DNA of 64,000 bases from DASPLX01 sp035627375 (GTDB lineage: Bacteria; Pseudomonadota; Gammaproteobacteria; Burkholderiales; Burkholderiaceae_D), in contig DASPLX010000071.1 of the NCBI GenBank assembly GCA_035627375.1, positions 26,623-90,622 of the forward strand, in the 5' to 3' direction. The notes below the pieces were generated by a model that saw only the letters and a list, made by a program, of their open reading frames with translations, searched no databases and was not told the DNA's origin. Shown here piece by piece: positions 1 through 8,713 of the stretch (position 1 is the first letter of the stretch; every line of letters starts with the position of its first letter). The position numbers were made by a program, and so were the translations under genes.

Positions 1-216
1 CGCGATCGGCACGCCGGTCAGCGGCGTGGTGTCGTTACTGGCGATGCGCTGGTCGGCTGCCTTCGCCTGCTGCATTGTCAGGTCGGCATCGACATGCAGG
101 AAGGCATTGAGATCGCTGTGCGCGATACGCGCCAGATAGCTTTGCGCCAATTCGGTCGCGGAGATTTGCTTGGCGTGCAAGAGCGCCGACAGTTCTTTGA
201 TGGTCTTGGTATGCAT
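1..216 (-). CDS. gatA: Glutamyl-tRNA(Gln)/aspartyl-tRNA(Asn) amidotransferase subunit A, N-terminal part (runs off the window)
   Basis: The 72 visible residues start MHTKTIKELSALLHAKQIS and contain the GatA-typical stretches ELAQSYLARI, LNAFLHVD and TPLTGVPIA. GatA is the amidase subunit of GatCAB. It frees ammonia from glutamine so that misacylated Glu-tRNA(Gln) or Asp-tRNA(Asn) can be amidated in the cytoplasm. The Ser-cis-Ser-Lys catalytic part lies beyond position 1. The start is the CAT at 214-216, 69 bases after the gatC stop on the same strand, so the two genes form an operon, presumably with gatB next outside the window. Only the edge of the window cuts it; there is no sign of damage. 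Confidence 0.93.
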   Translation of the reverse strand, partial: MHTKTIKELSALLHAKQISATELAQSYLARIAHSDLNAFLHVDADLTMQQAKAADQRIASNDTTPLTGVPIA

Positions 217-285
217 GGGTCGTGGTGGCATTCGGTGGCGTGCGGCAATGCTTGCCGTGCGTATCGTGCGTATATGGGGCGACGA

Positions 286-588
286 TTACTCGATCACCTT
301 GGGCACGAGGTACAGGCCGTCCTGCGTGGCCGGGGCGACGCGCTGGTAATCGTCGCGCCGGTCCGGCTCCGTCACGGCATCTTCGCGCAGGCGCAAGGCC
401 AGGTCGGATTGGATCGCGGCGATCGGGTGATTGAGAGGTTCGACGCCGGCGGTATCGACGGCGTTCATCTGTTCGACGATCGCGAAAAAGTCGTTGAGCT
501 TGGCGAGCGTGCTTTCGGCCTGGCCTTCGGTGATGTCGAGTTGCGCAAGCTGCGCCAGGCGTTTGACGTCGGAGAGGTTGAGTGACAT
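286..588 (-). CDS. gatC: Asp/Glu-tRNA amidotransferase subunit C
   Basis: 100 residues, the usual GatC length. It begins MSLNLSDVKRLAQLAQLDI and ends with the typical YLVPKVIE. Internal GatC hallmarks are the LNDFFAIVEQMNAVDT helix and VEPLNHPI. GatC is the small clamp subunit that holds GatA and GatB together in the GatCAB amidotransferase. It is first in the operon, followed by gatA. It is transcribed divergently from mreB across a 319-base gap, an arrangement common in Burkholderiales. No anomalies seen. Confidence 0.95.
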   Translation of the reverse strand: MSLNLSDVKRLAQLAQLDITEGQAESTLAKLNDFFAIVEQMNAVDTAGVEPLNHPIAAIQSDLALRLREDAVTEPDRRDDYQRVAPATQDGLYLVPKVIE

Positions 589-907
589 GGTCGGGTCGTG
601 TGGCTGGTGTTTTTAAAAGCGCAACGGTGTGCGCCGGGGCCGATGAAACCTTGGCAAAACGCCGCGATCAGGCGGGATTCGCCGTGTATTTTTGGGGTTT
701 CCGGCTACAAATTTCGGATAAATTATAAGGTAGAATGTCGGGCTAATGCGTTATAGCCAGCGCTCGTAAATCCGACCTGACTGGCTATCGTCGGCTGCCT
801 CGTGCGAGCAGCCGCGGCGAAAAGAATGAACGAGTTGCGGGACGGGCGGCCATCTTTGCTTGGCGCTGTCCCTCAATTTTTATGGTGACCTAGCAGAAAA
901 GAATTTT
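589..907. other. Divergent gatC / mreB intergenic region
   Basis: This 319-base gap must carry the promoters for gatCA (leftward) and mreB (rightward). An A+T-rich block at about 709-737 (around AAATTATAAGGTAGAAT) offers -10-like hexamers for mreB (TATAAG 724-729, TAGAAT 731-736), but I could not pair either with a convincing -35. The long leader (about 170 bases) before mreB holds no recognised riboswitch. An in-frame TTG at 860 would extend MreB by 16 non-conserved residues, and I treat it as non-coding. Confidence 0.4.
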
Positions 908-1951
908 ATGTTTGGATTTCTACGCAGTTATTTCTCCAACGACCTGGCGATCGACCTGGGCACCGCGAACACGCTGATCTACGTGCGCGGCCTGGGCATC
1001 GTGCTCGATGAGCCGTCCGTCGTGGCGATCCGCCAGCAAGGCGGCCCGAACGGCAAGAAGACGATCCAGGCGGTCGGCAAGGAAGCCAAACAGATGCTCG
1101 GCAAGGTGCCCGGCAACATCGAGGCGATCCGCCCGATGAAGGACGGCGTGATCGCCGATTTCACCGTCACCGAGCAGATGCTCAAGCAATTCATCCGCAT
1201 GGTGCACGACTCCAAGCTGTTCAAGCCGAGCCCGCGCATCATCATCTGCGTGCCCTGCGGCTCGACCCAGGTCGAACGCCGCGCGATCCGCGAATCGGCG
1301 CTCGGCGCCGGCGCCTCCCAGGTCTACCTGATCGAGGAGCCGATGGCGGCGGCGATCGGCGCCGGCCTGCCGGTGTCGGAAGCGACCGGCTCGATGGTGG
1401 TCGACATCGGCGGCGGCACCACGGAAGTCGGCATCATCTCGCTCGGCGGCATGGTCTACAAGGGCTCGGTGCGCGTCGGCGGCGACAAGTTCGACGAAGC
1501 CATCGTCAACTACATCCGCCGCAATTACGGCATGCTGATCGGCGAGCAGACGGCCGAAGCGATCAAGAAGGAAATCGGTTCCGCCTTCCCGGGTTCCGAG
1601 GTCAAGGAAATGGAAGTCAAGGGCCGCAACCTGTCCGAAGGCATTCCGCGTTCGTTCACGATCTCGTCCAACGAGATCCTCGAAGCGTTGACCGACCCGC
1701 TCAACAACATCGTCTCGGCCGTCAAGAACGCGCTCGAGCAGACGCCGCCGGAGCTCGGCGCCGACATCGCCGAAAAAGGCATGATGCTGACCGGCGGCGG
1801 CGCGCTGCTGCGCGATCTCGACCGCCTGCTGATGGAAGAGACCGGCCTGCCTGTCATCGTCGCCGAAGATCCGCTGACCTGCGTGGTGCGCGGCTCCGGC
1901 ATGGCGCTCGAACGCATGGACAAGCTCGGCTCCATCTTCTCCTACGAATAA
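908..1951 (+). CDS. mreB: Rod-shape-determining actin-like protein MreB
   Basis: 347 residues from the ATG at 908 (MFGFLRSYFSNDLAIDLGT), exactly the length of E. coli MreB. Actin-fold motifs are present: phosphate-1 IDLGTANTLIY, phosphate-2 MVVDIGGGTTEVG, and the adenosine motif MLTGGGALLRDLD. MreB forms membrane-associated antiparallel filaments that steer the elongasome (MreCD, RodA, PBP2). The ORF is open up to a TTG at 860, but those 16 extra residues are not MreB-like, so the ATG at 908 is chosen. It heads the mreBCD-mrdA-rodA-rlpA cluster, with mreC 98 bases downstream. Confidence 0.97.
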   Translation: MFGFLRSYFSNDLAIDLGTANTLIYVRGLGIVLDEPSVVAIRQQGGPNGKKTIQAVGKEAKQMLGKVPGNIEAIRPMKDGVIADFTVTEQMLKQFIRMVHDSKLFKPSPRIIICVPCGSTQVERRAIRESALGAGASQVYLIEEPMAAAIGAGLPVSEATGSMVVDIGGGTTEVGIISLGGMVYKGSVRVGGDKFDEAIVNYIRRNYGMLIGEQTAEAIKKEIGSAFPGSEVKEMEVKGRNLSEGIPRSFTISSNEILEALTDPLNNIVSAVKNALEQTPPELGADIAEKGMMLTGGGALLRDLDRLLMEETGLPVIVAEDPLTCVVRGSGMALERMDKLGSIFSYE

Positions 1952-2049
1952 TCGAAACATGCCCGCAGGGCAGCAGCCATATCTGACGGTCATCCTCGCC
2001 GGTGCGCGGATGGCCGTTGTTCATCGGGAAGCCAGGTAACGTCTCGGCA

Positions 2050-3213
2050 ATGGAATACAGCCCGCCGCCACTCTTCAAGCAAGGCGCATCGGCGCGCGCC
2101 AAGGTGACGCTGTTCGCGCTGATCTCGATCGGCCTGTTGTTCGCCGATTCGCGCCTGCATGCGCTCACGGTGGTGCGCCAGGCGGTCGGCACCGCACTGT
2201 ATCCGTTGCAGGTCATGGCGCTGTGGCCGCGCGACGCGGCTTACGCGGTCGGCGACTATTTCGTCTCCCTGACGGCGCTCGAACGCGAGAACAAGAAGCT
2301 CAGGGAGCAGCAGATCGCCAACGGCCAAACCCTACAGCAGGCGCAGCAGTTGCGTTCGGAGAACGCCCAGTTGCGCCGCCTGCTCGGTGCCAGCGAGCAG
2401 TTGCCGGTCCGGTCGTTGATGAGCGAAATCCTGTACGACGCCCGCGATGCGTTCACGCGCAAGATCGTGCTCAATCGCGGCACCCGGCACGGCGTCGCCC
2501 CGGGTCAGCCGGTCATCGACGACATCGGTGTGATCGGGCAGGTGACGCGGGTGTTTCCGTTTTCCTCCGAAGTCACCCTGCTGACCGACAAGGACCAGGC
2601 GATACCGGTCCAGGTGGTGCGCAGCGGCTTGCGCAGCGTCGCCTACGGGCGCGGCCAGTCTGGCGTGCTCGACCTGCGCTTCATGCCGGTCAATGCCGAT
2701 ATCCAGAAGGACGACATACTCGTGACCTCCGGCATCGACGGCGTCTATCCGCCCGGCTTGTCGGTCGCGAAAGTCGTTCAGGTGGAGCATAAGTCGAGCG
2801 ACGCCTTCGCGCGCGTGCTGTGCCAGCCCATGGCCGGCATCGATCGCAATCGCCAGTTGCTGATCCTGCTGGTCGATACGGCGATGCTTCCGCGTCCGTC
2901 TCCGGAGGAATACCTGGACAAGGGCCGGTCGGGCAAGAAGCGCGCACCCGACGCCGCCAAGGAGGCGGCGCCCGCCCAGCCGGTCGCCCCGGTCCCGGCC
3001 GCACCTGCGCAGACCATGCCGAAGGAGGCCGCGAAGGAGGCTCCGAAACCGGCCGCCGACGCGGCGATCTTGCCGAAAGACGTCAGCAAGGCAACGCAGC
3101 CGGAAGCGCGGAAAGAAACGACTCCTGTTCCGGCCGCTCCGGCGGCTCAGGCCGCCCCAGCCACCCCGGCACCGGCGAAGCCGGCAGCGCCAACGAAGAT
3201 GCCGACGCCATGA
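2050..3213 (+). CDS. mreC: Rod-shape-determining protein MreC
   Basis: 387 residues from the ATG at 2050 (MEYSPPPLFKQG). One N-terminal transmembrane helix (about residues 17-35, VTLFALISIGLLFADS) is followed by a coiled coil (about 70-105, LERENKKLREQQ, LRSENAQLRRLLG). The periplasmic beta-domain carries NRGTRHGVAPGQPV and TSGIDGVYPPGLSVA. MreC links cytoplasmic MreB to periplasmic PBP2. The last ~90 residues are an Ala/Pro/Lys-rich low-complexity tail, longer than in E. coli and probably disordered in the periplasm. An upstream in-frame start at 2002 has no conserved sequence. The stop overlaps mreD by 4 bases (ATGA), indicating translational coupling. Confidence 0.95.
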   Translation: MEYSPPPLFKQGASARAKVTLFALISIGLLFADSRLHALTVVRQAVGTALYPLQVMALWPRDAAYAVGDYFVSLTALERENKKLREQQIANGQTLQQAQQLRSENAQLRRLLGASEQLPVRSLMSEILYDARDAFTRKIVLNRGTRHGVAPGQPVIDDIGVIGQVTRVFPFSSEVTLLTDKDQAIPVQVVRSGLRSVAYGRGQSGVLDLRFMPVNADIQKDDILVTSGIDGVYPPGLSVAKVVQVEHKSSDAFARVLCQPMAGIDRNRQLLILLVDTAMLPRPSPEEYLDKGRSGKKRAPDAAKEAAPAQPVAPVPAAPAQTMPKEAAKEAPKPAADAAILPKDVSKATQPEARKETTPVPAAPAAQAAPATPAPAKPAAPTKMPTP

Positions 3214-3722
3214 ACCAGCCGCACTACATCCTGTTGCCGGTCAATCCGGTCTTTATCGTCTTCAGCCTGATGGCCGCCTTCGTGCTGAATCTGCTGCCTT
3301 GGGGGCAGTGGGTCGGCGTTCCGGATTTCGTCGCGCTGGCCCTGGTGTTCTGGAGCATCCACCAGCCGCGCAAGGTCGGCATCGGAATTGCCTTCCTGAT
3401 GGGCTTGCTGATGGACGTGCACGACGCCTCGCTGCTCGGGCAGAATGCGCTGGCCTATACGCTGCTCTCGTATTTCGCCATCATGATCCATCGTCGCGTA
3501 CTGTGGTTTCCGCTCGTGACGCAAGCCCTGCACGTGCTGCCGTTGCTGCTGCTGGCGCAAGTGGTGCAGTTGACTGTGCGATTGGTGGTGTCGGGCCGTT
3601 TTCCGGGCTGGTTCCATTTTGCCGAAAGCCTTGTTGCCGCCCTGCTGTGGCCTATCGCCACGATGATCCTGCTGGCGCCGCAGCGCCGTGCGATCGACCG
3701 GGACGAGACCAGGCCCATCTGA
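3210..3722 (+). CDS. mreD: Rod-shape-determining membrane protein MreD
   Basis: 170 residues beginning MNQPHYILLPVNPVFIVFS. It is very hydrophobic with about five predicted transmembrane helices, and has the MreD-typical WSIHQPRKVG and FLMGLLMDVHDASLLGQNAL stretches. It is part of the inner-membrane MreCD complex that supports PBP2/RodA wall synthesis. The start ATG at 3210 overlaps the mreC stop (ATGA). The reading frame stays open far upstream inside mreC, but that part is not MreD. mrdA follows after 112 bases. Confidence 0.93.
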   Translation: MNQPHYILLPVNPVFIVFSLMAAFVLNLLPWGQWVGVPDFVALALVFWSIHQPRKVGIGIAFLMGLLMDVHDASLLGQNALAYTLLSYFAIMIHRRVLWFPLVTQALHVLPLLLLAQVVQLTVRLVVSGRFPGWFHFAESLVAALLWPIATMILLAPQRRAIDRDETRPI

Positions 3723-3834
3723 GGATAAGGCGGCGCGGCCGAGGTTACGCATTTGACAGCGAAGGCCATGGACGGAATGCGCGCAAACGCGCATTCTGCG
3801 CCGTTCGAGAGTATCGCCACGACGCAAGTATCGA

Positions 3835-5814
3835 ATGACTGAATTCAAGAATACCGAACGCGAACTGCATTATTTCCGCCTGCGGCTGTCGGCGGCGGGC
3901 GTGTTCGTGTTCATCTGTTTCGGCCTGCTGTTGGCGCGCTTCCTGTGGCTGCAGGTGATCAAGCACAAGGACTACGCCTCGATGGCCGAGGAAAACCGCA
4001 TCTCGGTGGTGCCGGTCGTGCCGAATCGCGGATTGATCATCGACCGCAACGGCGTCGTCCTGGCGCGCAACTTCTCCGCCTACACTCTGGAGATCACACC
4101 CTCGAAGATCCGCGGCGATCTCGATTCGCTGATCGACGAGCTGGCGACGCTGGTCGACATCCAGCCCAGGGACCGCAAGCGTTTTCGCAAGCTGCTCGAG
4201 GAATCGAAGAACTTCGAAAGCACGCCGATCCGCACCCGCCTGACCGACGAGGAGGTCGCGCGCTTCACCGCGCAGCGTTTCCGCTTCCCCGGCGTCGAAA
4301 TCCAGGCCCGCCTGTTCCGCCAGTATCCGCTGGGCGAAACCGCGTCGCATGTGATCGGATACATCGGCCGCATCAATCAGCGGGAAGAGAAGATCATCGA
4401 GGAATCGGAGGACGCCGCCAACTACGCCGGCACGGAATACATCGGCAAGGAAGGCGTCGAGAAGAGCTACGAAAAATACCTGCACGGCACGACCGGTTAC
4501 GAGGAAGTGGAAGTGTCGGCCGGCGGCCGCGCCGTGCGCACCTTGTCGCGCACCCCGGCGACCCCGGGCCACAACCTGATCCTGTCGATCGATATCGAAT
4601 TGCAGAAGATCGTCGAGGAAGCGTTCGGCGACCGGCGCGGCGCTTTCGTCGCGATCGAGCCGGCGACCGGCGACGTGCTGGCCTACGTATCGAAGCCGAC
4701 CTTCGATCCCAACCTGTTCGTGGAAGGCATTGATTCGCAGAGCTGGGATCAATTGAACAATTCGCCCAATCGCCCGCTCCTGAACCGGCCGATTTCGGGC
4801 GCCTATCCGCCCGGATCGACCTATAAGCCTTACATGGCGCTGGCCGGACTGGAGCTCGGCAAGCGCACGCCGTCGGCGGCGATTTCCGATCCCGGGTATT
4901 TTTTCTTCGGCAATCATCGCTTCAACGACGACAAGCCGGGCGGGCACGGCAGGGTCGATCTGCACCGCTCGGTCGTGGTCTCTTGCGACACGTATTACTA
5001 CTATCTCGCCAACGATCTCGGCGTCGACGCGATGCATGATTTCATGAAGCCGTTCGGCTTCGGCCAGATCACGGGCATCGATCTCGAGCACGAAAAGACC
5101 GGCCTGCTGCCGTCGACGGCATGGAAGCGCAAGGCCTACCGCAAGCCGGAGCAGAAGAAATGGTACGCCGGCGAGACGATCTCTCTCGGCATCGGGCAGG
5201 GCTACAACTCGTTTACGCCGATGCAGATGGCGCATGCGATGGCAACCCTGGCCAATGACGGCGTCGTGATGAAGCCGCACCTGGTCAAGATCATCGAGCA
5301 CGGCGTCACCAAGGAGCGCAAGCTGACGGTGCCGAAGGAAAGCTACCGCATTCCGTTGAAGCAGGAGAACATCGACATCGTCAAGAATGCGATGGTCGGC
5401 GTCAACCGCGAGCCGGGCGGCACCGGCGTGCAGGTGTTCGCCGGCGCCGAATACGTCGCCGGCGGCAAAACCGGCACGGCCCAGGTGGTCGCGCTCAAGA
5501 AGAACGAGAAAGGGCGTTCCGTGTACGACGCCAAGTCGATGGACGAATTCCATCGTGATCACTCGCTGTACATTGCTTTCGCGCCGGCCGACAAACCGAA
5601 GATCGCGCTGGCCTTGATCGTCGAGAATGGCGGCTTCGGTTCCGCGGCCGCCGCGCCGATCGCGCGCAAGGCGCTCGATTATTACCTGCTCGGCAAGCGG
5701 CCGGTCGACAAGAGCGTGCCGCCAGGGGCGCAGCCGGCGGCCCCCCCGAAGGCGGCGCAGGAAGCAGCCGGCGGGCCGCGGTCCGGCGCGGAAACCAGAG
5801 GAAATCCCCACTGA
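3835..5814 (+). CDS. mrdA: Peptidoglycan D,D-transpeptidase PBP2
   Basis: 659 residues from the ATG at 3835. A single N-terminal transmembrane anchor (about 18-40) is followed by a non-catalytic dimerisation domain (NRISVVPVVPNRGLIIDRNG). The transpeptidase domain has the expected motifs: S328-T-Y-K331 (catalytic Ser and Lys), S383-C-D (SxN-type box as in other PBP2s) and K545-T-G. It cross-links peptidoglycan during cell elongation with the glycosyltransferase RodA, which follows at once: 1 base separates the mrdA stop from the rodA start. The C-terminus is a Pro/Ala-rich tail. No key residue is missing. Confidence 0.96.
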   Translation: MTEFKNTERELHYFRLRLSAAGVFVFICFGLLLARFLWLQVIKHKDYASMAEENRISVVPVVPNRGLIIDRNGVVLARNFSAYTLEITPSKIRGDLDSLIDELATLVDIQPRDRKRFRKLLEESKNFESTPIRTRLTDEEVARFTAQRFRFPGVEIQARLFRQYPLGETASHVIGYIGRINQREEKIIEESEDAANYAGTEYIGKEGVEKSYEKYLHGTTGYEEVEVSAGGRAVRTLSRTPATPGHNLILSIDIELQKIVEEAFGDRRGAFVAIEPATGDVLAYVSKPTFDPNLFVEGIDSQSWDQLNNSPNRPLLNRPISGAYPPGSTYKPYMALAGLELGKRTPSAAISDPGYFFFGNHRFNDDKPGGHGRVDLHRSVVVSCDTYYYYLANDLGVDAMHDFMKPFGFGQITGIDLEHEKTGLLPSTAWKRKAYRKPEQKKWYAGETISLGIGQGYNSFTPMQMAHAMATLANDGVVMKPHLVKIIEHGVTKERKLTVPKESYRIPLKQENIDIVKNAMVGVNREPGGTGVQVFAGAEYVAGGKTGTAQVVALKKNEKGRSVYDAKSMDEFHRDHSLYIAFAPADKPKIALALIVENGGFGSAAAAPIARKALDYYLLGKRPVDKSVPPGAQPAAPPKAAQEAAGGPRSGAETRGNPH

Positions 5815-5815
5815 C

Positions 5816-6928
5816 ATGCACTATACCGAGCGACAACCGCTGTGGCCGCGCATCAAGCCGCACCTGCTGGTCTTCGACGGCACGCTGACCCTCATCATCC
5901 TGTTGATCCTGGCGGTCAGCGCGATCACGGTGTATTCGGCGTCCTACGATTTCCCCGGGCGGTTCGAAGGCCATTTCCGCAATATCCTGGTTGCCTTCGC
6001 CATCATGTGGGTGGCGGCCAACGTCTCGCCGCAGACGATGATGCGCCTGGCCGTGCCGGTCTATACGATCGGCCTCGGGCTGTTGATTGCGGTGGCGTTG
6101 TTCGGGGTGATCAAGGGCGGCTCGCGCCGCTGGATCAATGTCGGCGTCCAGATCCAACCGTCCGAGATCATGAAGATCGCGGCGCCGCTGATGCTGGCCT
6201 GGTTCTTCCAGAAGCGCGAAGGCATGATCCGTTGGACCGAATTCGTGGTCGCCGCCATCCTGCTGCTGGTGCCGGTGACGCTGATCGCCAAGCAGCCCGA
6301 TCTCGGCACCGCCTTGCTGGTGACCGCCGCCGGCTTTTATGTGATCTTCCTGGCCGGCCTGTCGTGGAAGGTGATGCTCGGCTTGCTCGTCGCCGGACTG
6401 GCCAGCCTGCCGTTCGCCTGGACCATGCTGCACGATTACCAGCGCCAGCGCGTGCTGACGCTGCTCGATCCGACCGCCGATCCGCTCGGCAAGGGCTTCC
6501 ATATCATCCAGTCGACCATCGCCATCGGCTCCGGCGGCCTCACCGGCAAGGGCTGGATGAAAGGTACGCAATCGCATCTGGAATTTATCCCCGAGCGCAC
6601 CACCGATTTCATCTTCGCCGTCTATTCGGAAGAATTCGGCTTGATCGGCAATATCGTGTTGCTGGTGCTTTACCTGCTGCTGATCGCGCGCGGCCTCATC
6701 ATCGCGGCCAATGCGCCGACATTGTTCGCGCGTCTCTTGGCCGGAACGATCACGCTCAGCTTCTTCACCTATGCCTTCGTCAACATGGGCATGGTCAGCG
6801 GCATCCTGCCGGTGGTGGGCGTGCCGCTGCCCTTCATGAGCTACGGCGGCACGGCGTTCGCGACGCTCGGCCTGGGTATCGGCATCCTGATGAGCATCCA
6901 GCGCCACCGCAAGCTGGTCCAGAGTTGA
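5816..6928 (+). CDS. rodA: Rod-shape-determining SEDS glycosyltransferase RodA
   Basis: 370 residues from the ATG at 5816 (MHYTERQPLWPRIKPHLLVFDG), preceded by a GAGG ribosome site about 15 bases upstream. It is a ten-helix SEDS protein. Family motifs include GGSRRWINVGVQIQPSE, KQPDLGTALLV, IQSTIAIGSGG with GKGWMKGTQSHLEFIPERTTDFIF, and VPLPFMSYGGTA near the end. RodA polymerises glycan strands from lipid II for lateral wall growth, paired with PBP2 encoded just upstream. An upstream in-frame start inside mrdA is not conserved. Confidence 0.96.
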   Translation: MHYTERQPLWPRIKPHLLVFDGTLTLIILLILAVSAITVYSASYDFPGRFEGHFRNILVAFAIMWVAANVSPQTMMRLAVPVYTIGLGLLIAVALFGVIKGGSRRWINVGVQIQPSEIMKIAAPLMLAWFFQKREGMIRWTEFVVAAILLLVPVTLIAKQPDLGTALLVTAAGFYVIFLAGLSWKVMLGLLVAGLASLPFAWTMLHDYQRQRVLTLLDPTADPLGKGFHIIQSTIAIGSGGLTGKGWMKGTQSHLEFIPERTTDFIFAVYSEEFGLIGNIVLLVLYLLLIARGLIIAANAPTLFARLLAGTITLSFFTYAFVNMGMVSGILPVVGVPLPFMSYGGTAFATLGLGIGILMSIQRHRKLVQS

Positions 6929-7013
6929 CCTTGTAACAACGGCTAACAAGCGTCCACAATCCTGCGCTCTTGAGATATGCTTGCCGGCAGTTTGCAAGTT
7001 TCCAGGAGTGTCC

Positions 7014-8177
7014 ATGCGACTGCGCATGTATTGGCCAGGGTGCCTGCTGGCCGCCGTGCTGGCAGGCTGCGGCACCGTCGGTACGGTAATCAAGACGCCG
7101 CCTCCCGCATCCGTTCAGCCGGCTCCGCCCGCGTCTCCCGCGACGGCTGCAAAAAGTCCGATCAGCGATCTTCCCGTCCTGCCGCCCGCCGGCTCCGGCC
7201 GCGGCGGCTATTACCAGGACGACGGCCCCGGCGACAATCCGCCCGCGGGCCTGATGGAAGTGCCCGACGCCGTACCGAAGATCGAGCCTTATCTGCCGCG
7301 CGCCAGCCGGCCCTACACCGTGTTCGGCAAGACCTACACGCCGATCACCGATGACCGGCCGTTCAAGCAACGCGGGGTCGGCAGCTGGTACGGCAAGAAG
7401 TTTCACGGGCAGAAAACATCGTCCGGCGAGTTGTACGACATGTACAAGATGACGGCGGCTCATCCGACGCTGCCGCTCCCTTCCTATGCGCGCGTGACGA
7501 ATCTGAACAACGGCAAGCAGATCGTGGTGCGCGTCAACGACCGCGGCCCCTTTCATTCCGGCCGCATCATCGATCTGTCATATACGGCGGCATTGAAGCT
7601 CGGCTATCTCGGTCGCGGCAGCGGCCAGTTGGAGGTCGAGCGGATCTTGCCCGACGAGATCGAACGCATCGCGAGCCGCAAGAACGTGAAGCAGGATGAG
7701 CAACCGCTGTCGGCAAGGAGCAATACGCCGTCAGCCCAAAATGCGCCGTCAATCCAACATGCGCCGGCGCCGCTGCTGACGATCGACGATGCGATTGCAC
7801 GCGGAGAGCAATCCGCGCCAGCTGCGGCCGAGGCGCTTGCGGTAGAAGCGCCGGTAGCGCTGACAATGACGCCGTCGCTGTCGATCGAGACGCCGGTGGT
7901 GCCGGCCCGCTCCGAGGCGGCGGCTCCGGCACAGGCGCCGGTTGCGGGCGGATTCTATTTGCAGCTCGGCGCGTTTTCGCAGGCGTCGAACGCGCAAGCG
8001 GTGCGCGGCCAGCTGCAGCGGAAATGGGCGTCCGACCTGCCGCCGATCGAAGTCGTTGAGAACGGCTTGCTTTATCGCCTCTACAGCGGGCCGTTCGCGA
8101 CCCGCGCCGACGCAGCGTCGGCGGCGCAACAGTTGCTGGATGCGGGAATCCCGAAGCCGCTGATCGTGCAGCGCTGA
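7014..8177 (+). CDS. rlpA: Septal ring lytic transglycosylase RlpA family lipoprotein
   Basis: 387 residues from the ATG at 7014. The lipoprotein signal peptide ends in LAAVLAGC (Cys about 19). A double-psi beta-barrel follows (about 120-215) with VGSWYGKKFHGQKTSSGE, MTAAHPTLPLP and VRVNDRGPF; these include the Glu/His/Asp residues associated with lytic activity in Pseudomonas RlpA. After a low-complexity linker comes a C-terminal SPOR domain (about 315-387, FYLQLGAFSQASNAQAV) that binds denuded septal glycan. It is the last gene of the elongation cluster. A TTG 33 bases upstream is open but would spoil the signal peptide. Confidence 0.93.
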   Translation: MRLRMYWPGCLLAAVLAGCGTVGTVIKTPPPASVQPAPPASPATAAKSPISDLPVLPPAGSGRGGYYQDDGPGDNPPAGLMEVPDAVPKIEPYLPRASRPYTVFGKTYTPITDDRPFKQRGVGSWYGKKFHGQKTSSGELYDMYKMTAAHPTLPLPSYARVTNLNNGKQIVVRVNDRGPFHSGRIIDLSYTAALKLGYLGRGSGQLEVERILPDEIERIASRKNVKQDEQPLSARSNTPSAQNAPSIQHAPAPLLTIDDAIARGEQSAPAAAEALAVEAPVALTMTPSLSIETPVVPARSEAAAPAQAPVAGGFYLQLGAFSQASNAQAVRGQLQRKWASDLPPIEVVENGLLYRLYSGPFATRADAASAAQQLLDAGIPKPLIVQR

Positions 8178-8713
8178 GGTCGCCGGCGCGCGCCCGCGAC
8201 GGCGTCGTACCGTGCTGGAGCGACGGCCTCTCTCTCGCCGCCGGCGAGCGCGGCTGGTCTTGCGCGGCACGCGATCGATGTTCGGTGCGAGGGCCGATTG
8301 TCCGGTGGCGCTGCACTCGTCGGCACGGCCGCGACAGCTCCCGGAATAGAAGCAGGCGACCAGCGCCAGCGCGAAAACCAGGCAGCTCCCTACGGCGGCA
8401 TGCAAGCGCGCCAGTCGTGCCGGAAGAAGCGTTGCCGGCCGCAGCGTGCCGCGTCCGGCAACGGCTTGTGCGCGGAACAAGAGAGGAATGTGCATATGAC
8501 CGATGCCCGAGGTGGTATTGAACGACTGACAATGTCGTTGCATTATCCATTCGGAAAGGCCGCAAGGAATCCCATGCTTATGGGAATTTTCAGACTATTA
8601 GTTTTACGCTTTTTTTCTTAATAATGGTTGAAGAGATGCACGTTTTGCGCATGCTCGTCCCGGCCTAGAGGCCGTTATGAACTCAAACAGCCTCTAGTGT
8701 TAGCGTGAACGGA
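8178..8713. other. 536-base region without a convincing gene (rlpA / rsmI)
   Basis: Tail-to-tail gap between rlpA (+) and rsmI (-). Short frames exist (for example 8298-8621 +) but show no family resemblance, no ribosome site and base usage unlike the neighbours. An inexact hairpin TCCCAT-gctt-ATGGGA near 8570-8586 followed by TTTT could terminate rlpA. The right end holds the small element remnant listed separately at 8664-8697. The 8520-8640 part is clearly richer in A+T than the rest. Confidence 0.5.
8664..8697. repeat. Deletion derivative of the CTAGAGGC inverted-repeat element (compare 36529-36595)
   Basis: The sequence reads as a 24-base left arm (CTAGAGGC, C, GTTATGAACTC, AAAC) joined directly to the last bases of the right arm (AGCCTCTAG). 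The left arm matches the intact element at 36529-36552 except for one T-to-C change. The junction lies at an AAC shared by both arms, so the copy looks like an internal deletion of the same small element. It is bounded by CTAG on both sides. Confidence 0.7.

Noticed and set aside
920..1993. Long open frame on the minus strand across mreB (357 codons)
   Set aside because: Antisense shadow of a high-GC gene: Arg/Ala/His/Asp-rich, no motif, no ribosome site, while mreB on the plus strand is unmistakable.
3745..5817. 690-codon minus-strand frame opposite mrdA
   Set aside because: Composition artefact of GC-rich third positions; the plus strand encodes complete PBP2 with all catalytic motifs.
8298..8621. 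107-codon frame in the rlpA-rsmI gap
   Set aside because: No ribosome site or family resemblance; its end runs through the A+T-rich hairpin region, so it is not treated as a gene.
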